Origin: Neptuniibacter victor
GTDB taxonomy: Bacteria; Pseudomonadota; Gammaproteobacteria; Pseudomonadales; Balneatricaceae
Direction: 5' to 3'
NCBI GenBank assembly: GCA_027943745.1
Contig: AP025763.1
Span: 2,418,001-2,482,000, forward strand
DNA: 64,000 nt
Positions 29,593 to 37,339 of this stretch are shown piece after piece (position 1 is the stretch's first letter; the number at the start of each line of letters is the position of its first letter). Under the pieces are notes generated by a model, which was not told the origin of the DNA, ran no database searches, and saw nothing but the letters and a program-made list of their open reading frames with translations. The position numbers were made by a program, and so were the translations under genes.

Positions 29593-29616
29593 AATCTAAT
29601 ACCCCGAGGTGGCTTC

Positions 29617-30552
29617 ATGGAACTGATTCCATTACAAGAGCTTAAAGGCGAATCAAAAATGTCTCGCTTGCGTCATAAACCAGACCCAAGCCGTGAACGT
29701 TTGCGTAAACCTGAGTGGATCCGTATCGATGCCCGCTCAAACGCTAATGTAAAGAAAGTTAAGAAACAGCTCCGCGACCTCAAACTACATACCGTTTGTG
29801 AAGAAGCTTCCTGCCCTAACTTAGCGGAATGCTTCAGCCATAAAACGGCCACATTGATGATCATGGGGGCAATTTGCACACGCCGCTGCCCTTTCTGTGA
29901 CGTTGCCCACGGCCGTCCAATGAATCTAGACCCAGATGAGCCGAAAAATGTTGCCTCAACGATTGCTCAGCTTGGCCTTAAATATGTTGTTATCACATCG
30001 GTTGACCGCGATGACCTGAAAGATGGCGGTGCTGGTCATTTTGCTGAGTGTGTTAAAGAAGCACGTTTAGTGAGCCCAGAGCTTAAAGTTGAGATCCTAG
30101 TCCCTGATTTTCGCGGGCGTATGGATGTTGCTTTAGAGAAACTATCTGCACATATTCCTGATGTACTCAATCACAACATGGAAACAGTACCTAGCCTTTA
30201 TCCTCAGGTACGGCCTGGGGCAGATTACCACTGGTCGCTTAATCTACTGTATCAGTTCAAACGCTTACACCCTGAAGTCGATACCAAATCTGGCCTAATG
30301 GTCGGTTTAGGCGAAACAAAAGAGGAGATCATTCAAGTGATGCAAGATCTTCGCGCCAACGATGTCGACATGCTGACGATCGGTCAGTACCTACAGCCAA
30401 GTAAACATCACCTGGCAGTTGAGCGTTATGTAACGCCGGAAGAGTTTAAAGAATATGAAGAGATCGGTTACCAGCTAGGCTTTAAAAATGTTGCCAGTGG
30501 ACCGATGGTTCGATCGTCTTACCATGCGGATCTTCAGGCTAAAGGCCTGTAA
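29617..30552 (+). CDS. lipA: Lipoyl synthase
   Basis: Radical SAM enzyme that inserts two sulfurs into protein-bound octanoate. The 311-residue protein has the auxiliary-cluster cysteines in [13 protein letters not shown] (about 60-72) and the radical SAM site [15 protein letters not shown] near 87. The start at 29617 follows GAGGTGG. It is placed after gcvT rather than next to lipB, so it may provide the cofactor for GcvH. Confidence 0.98.
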   Translation: MELIPLQELKGESKMSRLRHKPDPSRERLRKPEWIRIDARSNANVKKVKKQLRDLKLHTVCEEASCPNLAECFSHKTATLMIMGAICTRRCPFCDVAHGRPMNLDPDEPKNVASTIAQLGLKYVVITSVDRDDLKDGGAGHFAECVKEARLVSPELKVEILVPDFRGRMDVALEKLSAHIPDVLNHNMETVPSLYPQVRPGADYHWSLNLLYQFKRLHPEVDTKSGLMVGLGETKEEIIQVMQDLRANDVDMLTIGQYLQPSKHHLAVERYVTPEEFKEYEEIGYQLGFKNVASGPMVRSSYHADLQAKGL

Positions 30553-30565
30553 AGGAGCATTTACA

Positions 30566-31186
30566 ATGTCATTACAGCATGAGAACAATAAGTCTACACA
30601 GCGCATGTCACAAGACAGCGCACAAGGTGGCACGTTAGTTCATCTGAATGTTCAAGCCGCAATCGGAAGCGACAGCCGTATCAATAGCATTATCGTACGT
30701 GAACGCCCCTTTATTGGTGATCTTGGCTTAGATACTGAGCCTAACGATAAAGAACTGTTGATCGCCCTTGGCGAAGTTATGGGTGTCTCGCAACCGCTTA
30801 CTGTCAACCGTATCTCATGCATGGGTCGCTTAGCGATTTTGTGGGTAAATGAAAACCGTTGGTTAGTGCTACCTCCAGCCGGCGCACATGAATCAGTACT
30901 ACAAGCGATGCGCGAAACATTTGGCGAGGACTTAAAGCTTGAAGAAAGCTCAGGTCAACTTAAAGCGCATCTAACCCAAGCGGCGATACACTATCTATTA
31001 GGCAGTTCCAATACTCAACAGTTTAGCGATCTACCCGTGACCGAAGCAGAACTCAGTGAAGGCATTAGCATTATGTCCCTTCACGATACTCAAGATTACG
31101 ATATTTTAGTGCGTAAAAGCTGCGCTGAAAGCTTATGGAACTGGTTACAACAAAACACCGGTTCAACACGTCTTAATAGCCATTAG
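30566..31186 (+). CDS. SoxG-like (sarcosine oxidase gamma family) protein
   Basis: A 206-residue protein that resembles the sarcosine oxidase gamma subunit (SoxG), which has a fold related to GcvT. Matching features are VQAAIGSDSRINSIIVRE, a middle GRLAILWVNENRWLVLPP, and a terminal HDTQDYDILVRKSCAESLW. The start at 30566 has GGAG eight bases upstream; 26 in-frame upstream codons overlap lipA and are excluded. It comes 13 bp after lipA and 22 bp before thrB. No sarcosine oxidase alpha, beta or delta is nearby, so its role is open. Confidence 0.7.
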   Translation: MSLQHENNKSTQRMSQDSAQGGTLVHLNVQAAIGSDSRINSIIVRERPFIGDLGLDTEPNDKELLIALGEVMGVSQPLTVNRISCMGRLAILWVNENRWLVLPPAGAHESVLQAMRETFGEDLKLEESSGQLKAHLTQAAIHYLLGSSNTQQFSDLPVTEAELSEGISIMSLHDTQDYDILVRKSCAESLWNWLQQNTGSTRLNSH

Positions 31187-31208
31187 CCAAGAACAAGGTT
31201 TACAACAG

Positions 31209-32159
31209 ATGTCAGTATATACCTCTGTCAGCAGCACCGAATTAGCACAGTACCTGCAACAATACTCTGTAGGTGAGCTTATCTCATATAAAGGGATCAG
31301 TGCCGGTGTTGAAAACAGTAACTTCTTCGTCGATACCGACCAAGGCCGCTATGTACTGACATTAGTTGAATCGGTTCCAGCAGAACAACTGCCATTCATC
31401 CTTGGCTTAGTCGATCACTTAGCAGCGCAAGGCCTGCCTTGTGCACAGCCGATCCACCTTAACTCCGGTGAACTGTTCTCTACCCTTAATAACCGTCCTG
31501 CCGTACTCATGGCCTGCTTAGAGGGTACACCATTAGAAAAGCCAAGCGATAAGCAAGCCGCGGTCATAGGCAAAACCTTAGGGCAGTTCCACCAGCTATC
31601 ATCACAGCTGCCGTTAGAACAATATGTTCATATTCCACAATGGTGTGCCGAACTTGGCGCACGCGTGTTTAATAAGTTAGATAAAGCGCAACAAGAACTC
31701 CTGCAAGCCAACTTAATGGCCGCAGGTGACATCGATTGGACCACCCTACCGAGCGGCCCAGTTCATGCAGATCTATTCCCTGATAACGCCATGTTTGTGG
31801 GCGAGCAGTTATCCGGCCTTATCGATTTCTACCACGCCTGCTCAACGCCTTATCTATACGATCTAAGCGTCACACTGAACGCTTGGTGCTTTGATGAAGA
31901 GAGCAACCAGTTTGATAACCAGAAAGCGCAAAAGCTACTCGCCCATTATCAGGAGATCCGCCCATTAGATCCGATGGAAGAAGATCTATTGCCGGCAATG
32001 ATGCGTATTGCAGCACTGCGTTTCTGGTTATCCCGCTTGCGGGACTACCACTTTCCGGCCGAAGGTGAACAGATCACACAGAAATGCCCAACGGGTAAAC
32101 AAAAGCTGCTTTTACTGTTAAGTAACAACGATTTTTCCACACTATTTTCTATACGATAA
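31209..32159 (+). CDS. thrB: Homoserine kinase, APH-like ThrB type
   Basis: Phosphorylates homoserine in threonine synthesis. It is the 316-residue protein-kinase-like (APH fold) form, not the GHMP form of enterics. Signatures are GISAGVENSNFFV near 31, PVHADLFPDNAMF (catalytic aspartate near 191) and LIDFYHACSTPYLYDLSV. It closely follows the lipA and SoxG-like genes. It links to glycine metabolism only loosely, through the threonine route. Confidence 0.95.
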   Translation: MSVYTSVSSTELAQYLQQYSVGELISYKGISAGVENSNFFVDTDQGRYVLTLVESVPAEQLPFILGLVDHLAAQGLPCAQPIHLNSGELFSTLNNRPAVLMACLEGTPLEKPSDKQAAVIGKTLGQFHQLSSQLPLEQYVHIPQWCAELGARVFNKLDKAQQELLQANLMAAGDIDWTTLPSGPVHADLFPDNAMFVGEQLSGLIDFYHACSTPYLYDLSVTLNAWCFDEESNQFDNQKAQKLLAHYQEIRPLDPMEEDLLPAMMRIAALRFWLSRLRDYHFPAEGEQITQKCPTGKQKLLLLLSNNDFSTLFSIR

Positions 32160-32456
32160 AAGCATAAACTTATTATTTTTCAGCAAGTTCCATGCTGGTG
32201 CGCACGCACCAAAATTGACTTGCTGTTCTGCACCACCCCGCCAACCTGCATCATACGGCGACCGCTTACTTGAACCATAATCATCTTACGCAATCGCAAC
32301 ATGAATAATATTTATTGAATAAATATTCAGCGTGAATTTTTCTCCCGCCCACGGATTAGAGTTATTTCAGAACCTCTCCTACACTCAATTTCACCCGTTC
32401 AGGAAGTGACGCGGGAAAGCCAGTTAGATCGATAAAAATAAGGCCGAGGAAAAGAG

Positions 32457-32735
32457 ATGTTAACGTACGAAGAATGTTTAGAACTAAGCGATTTAACCTC
32501 TGAAGAAGTCGATGCAATTGCAGAACATGAACACATGGATCCAATGATAGCCATGGCCCTTGGCCATTACATGATTACCCATGCCGGCGAACAGAAAATC
32601 AAGCGCATCATTATGGACGATATCGAAAAAGCGCAGCGTGAACGTAACTATCAACATGCAGAGATGTTACAAAAAGTTCTAAAACACTTTATTGCCACAC
32701 ACCCCGAACATAATTCTCAAAAAGCGGCTGCCTAA
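32457..32735 (+). CDS. Small acidic protein, unknown
   Basis: A 92-residue acidic protein: LTYEECLELSDLTSEEVDAI, then HMDPMIAMALGHYM and a helical tail. No cysteine pair, signal peptide or membrane segment is seen. I recall similar proteins of this size in other marine gammaproteobacteria, but no function. AGAG lies before the ATG. Two hairpins follow or overlap the stop (32726-32741 and 32770-32801). Confidence 0.8.
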   Translation: MLTYEECLELSDLTSEEVDAIAEHEHMDPMIAMALGHYMITHAGEQKIKRIIMDDIEKAQRERNYQHAEMLQKVLKHFIATHPEHNSQKAAA

Positions 32736-32769
32736 GCAGCCACTTTATGTAGTACCGTCCCCTTCGATA

Positions 32770-32801
32770 CCGGTTATGGGTGCAAAGCACCCTACAACCG
32801 G
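32770..32801 (+). terminator. Hairpin after the 92-residue gene
   Basis: CCGGTT/AACCGG outer pair and GGGTGC/GCACCC inner pair with loop AAA, followed by GTCACTTTTA. A smaller stem GGCTGC/GCAGCC overlaps the stop at 32726-32741. Confidence 0.6.
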
Positions 32802-32917
32802 GTCACTTTTACGATTTATTTTCACCACCATCCCTCTTTTAGTTGATAGCCATCAACGCCGCTGCCAACACAAAGCCTTAGTATTCAAAGAACACTTTAC
32901 AACCACGATTGCGGTCC

Positions 32918-33607
32918 ATGACTAACAGCGCGACAAACCAGAAACAACTTAGCCAAAACCTTAGCCCAAAACGTCCCAACCCGGCTAAACGGATCACACC
33001 TGCGGACCACAAAGACAGCTACATCTACCTTATTCGCAACAGTCTCTATATCAATTTAACCGATCGCTGCACCTTAGCCTGTCAGTTCTGCCCAAAACAT
33101 AACGGTTCAACCGAAGTGAAAGGCCACGAGCTATACCTTAGCAAGCGACCAGAAGTTGAAACGATCATTTCACAGCTAGGCGATCCCTCACGCTATGACG
33201 AAGTAGTTTTCTGCGGTTATGGCGAGCCAACGCTCCGACTTAAAGCCCTGCTTGAGGTTGCCCATTGGGTGAAACAGCATGGTGGAAAAACCCGCATCAA
33301 TACCGATGGCTTAGGCAGTCTGTTTCATAAACGTGACATCGTCCCTGAGTTAGCCGAATGTATCGATGCCCTATCGATCTCGCTCAACGCGCAAAATGAA
33401 AGCGTCTACCAACAGCACTGCCTTCCTGCCCTACCTGGCTCCTTCGAAGCGGTTCAAGCCTTTATCAAGCGCGCAGCAGAACTGATTCCCGATGTACAAG
33501 TCTCCGCCATCAACGGCCTTAACAATGTCGATGTTATTGAATGCCGTGAAATAACCGAGTCCTTAGGGGCCGAGTTTAAACAGAGAGAGCTAGACGTTGT
33601 TGGTTAA
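32918..33607 (+). CDS. TatD-linked radical SAM protein
   Basis: A 229-residue radical SAM protein of the TatD-associated family. The cluster motif CTLACQFC sits near residues 48-55 in SLYINLTDRCTLACQFCP, followed by VVFCGYGEPTLRLKALLE (SAM-binding) near 110. The family is named for its neighbour TatD, but no tatD is in view. The enzyme reaction is unknown. ATG at 32918 is preferred over TTG at 32909. It is the last ordinary chromosomal gene before the cassette-like stretch. Confidence 0.88.
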   Translation: MTNSATNQKQLSQNLSPKRPNPAKRITPADHKDSYIYLIRNSLYINLTDRCTLACQFCPKHNGSTEVKGHELYLSKRPEVETIISQLGDPSRYDEVVFCGYGEPTLRLKALLEVAHWVKQHGGKTRINTDGLGSLFHKRDIVPELAECIDALSISLNAQNESVYQQHCLPALPGSFEAVQAFIKRAAELIPDVQVSAINGLNNVDVIECREITESLGAEFKQRELDVVG

Positions 33608-33762
33608 AACAGCTGCGATAAGGCTACAGGAAAAAGCGGTTTAAACCATCAAACCACTATGGCAGTATGGAAAGACCAAGGAGATCTAAGGTTCACCTCT
33701 GTGAAGGATTACGTTAGGAATGATCGTTATTAATGCTCATTTCCGGTTATTTTGTAGAAACA

Positions 33763-33780
33763 CGACAAAGTGTCGCTTTT
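33763..33780 (+). terminator. Weak terminator after radical SAM gene
   Basis: CGACA/TGTCG stem with a 3-base loop followed by CTTTTT. The stem is short. Confidence 0.4.
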
Positions 33781-33862
33781 TCACATCTAGCATTGGTGCG
33801 GTTTTCTAAAAAATCCTTATTAGACAGTTAGTTGAACTATTCTCGAAAAACTAAAAGTGGAG

Positions 33863-33908
33863 ATATATGACAGATTGTCGCAATTAATCACGACAATCTG
33901 TCATATAT
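33863..33908. repeat. 18-bp perfect inverted repeat
   Basis: ATATATGACAGATTGTCG and its exact complement are separated by the 10-base spacer CAATTAATCA. No T-run follows. It lies in the 324-bp gap (33608-33931) between the radical SAM gene and the first cassette-like gene; that gap holds nothing else apart from the weak hairpin at 33763. Confidence 0.95.
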
Positions 33909-33931
33909 TTAGCTGTTAACTGTATGGAATC

Positions 33932-34264
33932 ATGGAAAATATACCGTTAGGAACATTGAACTCAAAAATCTACGAGAAAAATGGTGAGCTTTGTTACAAG
34001 ATCTCACCAATTTTTGGGCAGCAGATAAACTTTTATCTAGACAACCCTATCTCAAAGATAAAAGTAGTGAGTAATACGGAAGATGAAATAATAATTTCTA
34101 ATCGTTTTTTTAGGTTTAAGCTTTCATTTAAGCCTTGGGTTCCTGGCTTATATAAACTGCATTTAAAGCCATTTCTGTTTAAATACATTCCATGCGGGAT
34201 ATATTTTTGTGAAATTTCGGCAAACAATAAAGATAGACTCCATGAAATTTTTACAAACAGTTAA
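33932..34264 (+). CDS. Cassette gene 1, unknown 110-residue protein
   Basis: Reads MENIPLGTLNSKIYEKNGEL, without signal peptide or transmembrane helix, and with a basic, aromatic middle (FRFKLSFKPWVPGLYKLHLK). No family recognised. The stop overlaps the start of the first attC-like site. No clear ribosome binding site stands before the ATG. It is the first gene after the 18-bp inverted repeat. Confidence 0.7.
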   Translation: MENIPLGTLNSKIYEKNGELCYKISPIFGQQINFYLDNPISKIKVVSNTEDEIIISNRFFRFKLSFKPWVPGLYKLHLKPFLFKYIPCGIYFCEISANNKDRLHEIFTNS

Positions 34265-34348
34265 CAAGTGTGGGCATATTCGCACTTCGTGCTGGACAGC
34301 TAAAAGCGCTGCTTCGCAGCAACGCTGCCTATGCCGCAGGCGTTATGT
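34259..34348 (+). repeat. attC-like site 1
   Basis: Left end AGTTAAC (6 of 7 to RYYYAAC), right end GTTATGT. GGGCATA near the left pairs with TATGCC near the right; inner hairpins (GCAC/GTGC, GCTGCTTCGCAGC) fill the centre. About 90 bp, longer than the other sites. Confidence 0.6.
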
Positions 34349-34363
34349 GTCTGTGAGAAAGGT

Positions 34364-34642
34364 ATGAAATTTGAGGAGCTTGGTATTCAAAACAGTTTGC
34401 TGTGGTTCTTCATAGCTATCTTTCTATTCTTTTGGTTAGGGGAGCAGCTTCTGGGCGCTGTTACGAGTTTAGAAATACAAAACCTTCGAGTAACAAATAT
34501 GGTTTCTCTAAATTCGAATCCTATTTGGTATGCTTTTGTTACGGTATTTAAAGTAATCGGGTGGGTGTTTTCCGTATTAGTCATTTCTAAATATGTAACA
34601 TCAAAACTGAAAACGAAAACACATAACAAGGCGCTTAAGTAA
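34364..34642 (+). CDS. Cassette gene 2, small membrane protein
   Basis: A 92-residue protein from the ATG at 34364, with GAGAAAGG as ribosome binding site. It has two hydrophobic segments, one near residues 10-30 (NSLLWFFIAIFLFFWLGEQL) and one near 57-78. The end is basic and Lys-rich (KLKTKTHNKALK) and is partly encoded by the next attC-like site. The family is unknown. Confidence 0.75.
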   Translation: MKFEELGIQNSLLWFFIAIFLFFWLGEQLLGAVTSLEIQNLRVTNMVSLNSNPIWYAFVTVFKVIGWVFSVLVISKYVTSKLKTKTHNKALK

Positions 34643-34679
34643 TGACGCGCTTTGCGCGCCACTTAGCTGAGCGTTATGA
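34621..34679 (+). repeat. attC-like site 2
   Basis: Left ACATAAC, right GTTATGA, 59 bp, with a central GCGC-rich hairpin. The right part ACTTAGCTGAGCGTTA is identical to that of site 6. Confidence 0.8.
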
Positions 34680-34688
34680 GTACTCCAA

Positions 34689-34946
34689 GTGAGTGAAATT
34701 TCAAGTATCGTTATCTGCATTATCTTTTGGGTGCTTTCTTTTCTTTGGCTTCCAACAATGATTCGATGGCTTAAGAAAAATGAAGTTGATGTATTTGGTT
34801 TTTTTCATACATGGCAATTTCCGGCACTAATGGTTTTGTTCTGTCTATTTTTTTATGGGCTGGCTAAAAACATTAACTTCTATTTTTATGTCCCGTTTGG
34901 CATCTGTTTAACAGCAGGGCTGCTCTGGCTAAGGAGAGGGTGGTGA
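34689..34946 (+). CDS. Cassette gene 3, small membrane protein
   Basis: An 85-residue, very hydrophobic protein with about three helices (residues 4-22, 40-58 and 63-80) and no recognised family. It appears to use GTG as start, since the nearby ATG at 34678 is out of frame and hits a stop after six codons. No good ribosome binding site was found, common in cassettes. The stop is five bases before site 3. Confidence 0.65.
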   Translation: MSEISSIVICIIFWVLSFLWLPTMIRWLKKNEVDVFGFFHTWQFPALMVLFCLFFYGLAKNINFYFYVPFGICLTAGLLWLRRGW

Positions 34947-34950
34947 GTCC

Positions 34951-35007
34951 TCATAACAAAAACAGGCAGTTGACGCGCAATGCGCTCAATTGCTGTAAGC
35001 GTTATAA
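34951..35007 (+). repeat. attC-like site 3
   Basis: Left TCATAAC, right GTTATAA, 57 bp. The left arm ACAGGCAGTTGA pairs with TCAATTGCTGT with an unpaired G, like the extrahelical bases of attC sites. A GCGC/GCGC centre completes the fold. Confidence 0.82.
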
Positions 35008-35018
35008 GTAATGAACCT

Positions 35019-35543
35019 ATGAAGTGTGAAATATGTAAGCAAAAGACCAATATTAATTGGGGAAACGGAGAGATTACTTTATGTAAGGAGCATGAAGACT
35101 CAGATATTGTTGATATAGAAATTGAACGGACCCAACAACAAAATGATAATCACTCTTGTATAGAAGATCGGTTATCTCCCCAAGAATTAAAGGAGCAACA
35201 GTGGAGGTTTTATCATTTTGGCCCTCCCGTGACTCTAGGTTTAGTAGCTGTGGGAGCTTCACCAGGAATTGCTATTACAGCTGTGTTACAAGCAAACTAC
35301 TTACTCCTGATTATGCTTTTGCCTGTAATATCACTTCGATCGACAGAGCTTTGGATTATGTTGAATCAGCATAAAGAGTTTATGTTAATTACAAAAAGGA
35401 CTCTTATTATGTTTGGGTTATTAAATATTGGTTTCTTAAATGAAGGTGTATTTGTTGTTGCTTTGACTGCAATATCCGTTATTTCCATATATTGGCTTTT
35501 TAGAGCACAACATTATTTCTATATTACAGATTTTAGAAAGTAA
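35019..35543 (+). CDS. Cassette gene 4, zinc-ribbon membrane protein
   Basis: A 174-residue protein. The N-terminus MKCEICKQKT with a later LCKEHED is a small cysteine-rich segment likely to bind zinc. After an acidic, glutamine-rich linker come about four hydrophobic segments (roughly 70-90, 92-106, 126-144 and 146-162). The gene starts at an ATG that overlaps the stop of a 3-codon mini-reading frame (35011-35022), which may help initiation because no ribosome binding site is visible. The family is unknown. Confidence 0.75.
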   Translation: MKCEICKQKTNINWGNGEITLCKEHEDSDIVDIEIERTQQQNDNHSCIEDRLSPQELKEQQWRFYHFGPPVTLGLVAVGASPGIAITAVLQANYLLLIMLLPVISLRSTELWIMLNQHKEFMLITKRTLIMFGLLNIGFLNEGVFVVALTAISVISIYWLFRAQHYFYITDFRK

Positions 35544-35545
35544 AC

Positions 35546-35596
35546 TTATAACAAAAAAAAAGCCACCCGACGCATACTGCGCATCTGCTTTAGGCG
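35546..35596 (+). repeat. Degenerate attC-like site 4
   Basis: Left end TTATAAC, then A-rich AAAGC that can pair with GCTTT, and a central CGCATACTGCGC hairpin. The right GTTRRRY end is missing; instead the 7-bp tandem repeat begins. Confidence 0.55.
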
Positions 35597-35683
35597 ATAG
35601 GCGATAGGCGATAGGCGATAGGCGATAGGCGATAGGCGATAGGCGATAGGCGATAGGCGATAGGCGATAGGCGATAGGCGATA
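35591..35683 (+). repeat. 7-bp tandem repeat, 13 copies
   Basis: TAGGCGA repeats 13 times with no mismatch, plus two more bases (93 bp). It ends three bases before the ATG of the next gene. TAG appears in every frame, so it cannot be coding through its length. The unit resembles the GTTAGGC end of attC and may have grown from it by slippage. Confidence 0.97.
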
Positions 35684-35686
35684 AAT

Positions 35687-36262
35687 ATGATCACGCCACT
35701 TTATCCAACATTTCAAAAGAGAATAGATGATGCTTTTGAGGACTTGGTGAGAAAGCAGGTTGACCCATGGGCTATGTTTAATTCTGGTAAGCCTATGAGG
35801 GTAATGACATTTTCAAATAAACAAATATCATATGAAGGGATTGGATTTGAAGGCTCACCTGAACATGTGTTCTGGTCAAGATACGTTGAGCCTTTTATGG
35901 AAGATATTGTAACGCGTGAAATCACTGAAGCAGTGATTTTAGCCTCGGAGAGGAGAGTCGACGGTAACATTCTCTTAAGAGAGGTACGAGATTTACTGTT
36001 AGCAAAGATTAACACTACGTATCTAAGAATGGCTGATATTGATCGTCGCCTCAAAGGAAAAGGTTTTCCCGAAAAAGTGCGCCTACGTTCTATCGATGGC
36101 GAGCTTGGCGAAATGAAAAATTTCATTGATCTGAGAGTAAGAGCTGAGCAAGAGCTGTGGCACAGGTCTAGGTTTGAACGTTGGCTCAAACACAACAAAT
36201 TTATTATCTGGGCTGTCGGCGCAATAGGGACATTAGCGGGGGTCTATGCAGTATTTAAATAA
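35687..36262 (+). CDS. Cassette gene 5, tail-anchored-like protein, unknown
   Basis: A 191-residue protein, charged and mainly helical, with one hydrophobic segment near the C-terminus (FIIWAVGAIGTLAGVYAVF, about 171-189). It looks tail-anchored in the inner membrane with a cytosolic domain. No family recognised. The ribosome binding site would have to come from the tandem repeat (AGGCGATA), so its translation may depend on the repeat sequence. Confidence 0.75.
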   Translation: MITPLYPTFQKRIDDAFEDLVRKQVDPWAMFNSGKPMRVMTFSNKQISYEGIGFEGSPEHVFWSRYVEPFMEDIVTREITEAVILASERRVDGNILLREVRDLLLAKINTTYLRMADIDRRLKGKGFPEKVRLRSIDGELGEMKNFIDLRVRAEQELWHRSRFERWLKHNKFIIWAVGAIGTLAGVYAVFK

Positions 36263-36265
36263 TTC

Positions 36266-36292
36266 GCCTAACAAAGCAAAGCAGCGTTAAAT
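36266..36292 (+). repeat. Short attC-like site 5
   Basis: GCCTAAC and GTTAAAT match the consensus ends perfectly, but only 13 bases lie between them. It looks like a deleted attC site. Confidence 0.6.
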
Positions 36293-36302
36293 GGAGAATA
36301 CT

Positions 36303-36665
36303 ATGAATCTGCGGCAGGAAGCTGAGCAATTAGCATTAATTTATATACCGGCTTACGGTGCGGTTTTAATTCTTCAATTGCTAATGACTCACTTTATGGG
36401 AGAAGCAATAGAGTCTCAGTCCTTTTCTTCTTTCAATTTTATGAGTTGGTTACCTATAACTATTGCAGGGATACCATCAGTGGCAATTTCAATCTGGCTA
36501 TTTATTCGCGCTAAATCTAACGGTTATAACCCGTATTTATGGGCTTTGTTTGGCCTTTTCGGAAAGTTATTTGCCGCAGCAATTTTCTGTTTAGTACGTG
36601 TTTACGATGGAAACCATTTAACAAGAAGCCCAAGTAAGGACACGCAAAGCGCGCAACTTAGCTGA
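36303..36665 (+). CDS. Cassette gene 6, small membrane protein
   Basis: A 120-residue protein from an ATG with GGAG nine bases upstream (another ATG four codons earlier is possible). Three hydrophobic segments are visible, near residues 12-32, 50-70 and 80-98. It ends KDTQSAQLS, and the end is encoded within the next attC-like site. No family recognised. Confidence 0.75.
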   Translation: MNLRQEAEQLALIYIPAYGAVLILQLLMTHFMGEAIESQSFSSFNFMSWLPITIAGIPSVAISIWLFIRAKSNGYNPYLWALFGLFGKLFAAAIFCLVRVYDGNHLTRSPSKDTQSAQLS

Positions 36666-36674
36666 GCGTTAAGC
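36616..36674 (+). repeat. attC-like site 6
   Basis: Left ATTTAAC, right GTTAAGC, both perfect to RYYYAAC and GTTRRRY; 59 bp. AAGCCCAAGT pairs imperfectly with ACTTAGCTGAGC, and a GCGC hairpin fills the middle. Confidence 0.85.
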
Positions 36675-36691
36675 AATAGAAGGGAGGTTGT

Positions 36692-37336
36692 ATGGATAAA
36701 GTTGCCACATGGCTAGAAAAACATTGGCTAATAAGAATCCTAGATTCACTAGCAAAACTTGGAATTGTGATTGCCGTTGTGTCTTGGGTTATTGATTTGC
36801 CCGAACAGAAACAGCAGCGAGAAATAACCAAGCGACTAGCGGTATATCAAGCTCACGAGGTCTTAGCTCTCTCCCATTTTCGTAGCTCCACAGCTGCAGG
36901 AATGGCTCTGGAAGACTTAATTAAGGCTGAGCAAGACCTATTCGGGATGGATCTCACCTCATTGACTGTAAATAACGTCAATTTATCGGACGCAAATTTT
37001 AGTGAAGCTGACTTTGGTGAATCAAAATTCAAGAGTGTGAATTTGTCCAATACTAATTTTTCGAACACAGAGCTAACGTCAACCTTATTCAGCAACGTCA
37101 ATATGGCTGGGGCAAATTTGCAAGACGCATATCTTGAAGGGGCGGATTTACGCGGGGCAAATAACCTGACTAATGCGCAACTTTCAAAGGCCATTCTGTG
37201 TAAAAACACAAAACTTCCTAACTACGTGACTGGTATCAGTTACGGTCTCACAAAAGAGCAGGAAATAACGTGGCGGGAAAAATATAAAAACAGTAATTTT
37301 ATCCAAAGATCGATTGAATCTTGCGGCCTTCAGTAA
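36692..37336 (+). CDS. Cassette gene 7, pentapeptide-repeat membrane protein
   Basis: A 214-residue protein. A hydrophobic segment near 18-35 (LAKLGIVIAVVSWVID) precedes a linker, then pentapeptide repeats of the A(D/N)LXX type from about residue 90 to 165 (VNLSDANFSEADFGESKF ... GANLQDAYLEGADLRGAN). These form a right-handed quadrilateral beta-helix. Pentapeptide proteins can mimic DNA or bind partners, but no specific role is evident. It has a strong GGGAGG ribosome binding site. Confidence 0.85.
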   Translation: MDKVATWLEKHWLIRILDSLAKLGIVIAVVSWVIDLPEQKQQREITKRLAVYQAHEVLALSHFRSSTAAGMALEDLIKAEQDLFGMDLTSLTVNNVNLSDANFSEADFGESKFKSVNLSNTNFSNTELTSTLFSNVNMAGANLQDAYLEGADLRGANNLTNAQLSKAILCKNTKLPNYVTGISYGLTKEQEITWREKYKNSNFIQRSIESCGLQ

Positions 37337-37339
37337 CTT

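Noticed and set aside
35591-35683. CRISPR-like array
   Set aside because: The repeat is only 7 bp with no spacers and no cas genes; it is a simple tandem repeat.
35713-36198. 161-residue minus-strand frame opposite cassette gene 5
   Set aside because: Composition is serine-rich as expected of an antisense shadow, and cassette polarity supports the plus-strand gene.
36853-37209. 118-residue minus-strand frame opposite the pentapeptide gene
   Set aside because: It is the mirror of the pentapeptide repeats, which are clear on the plus strand.
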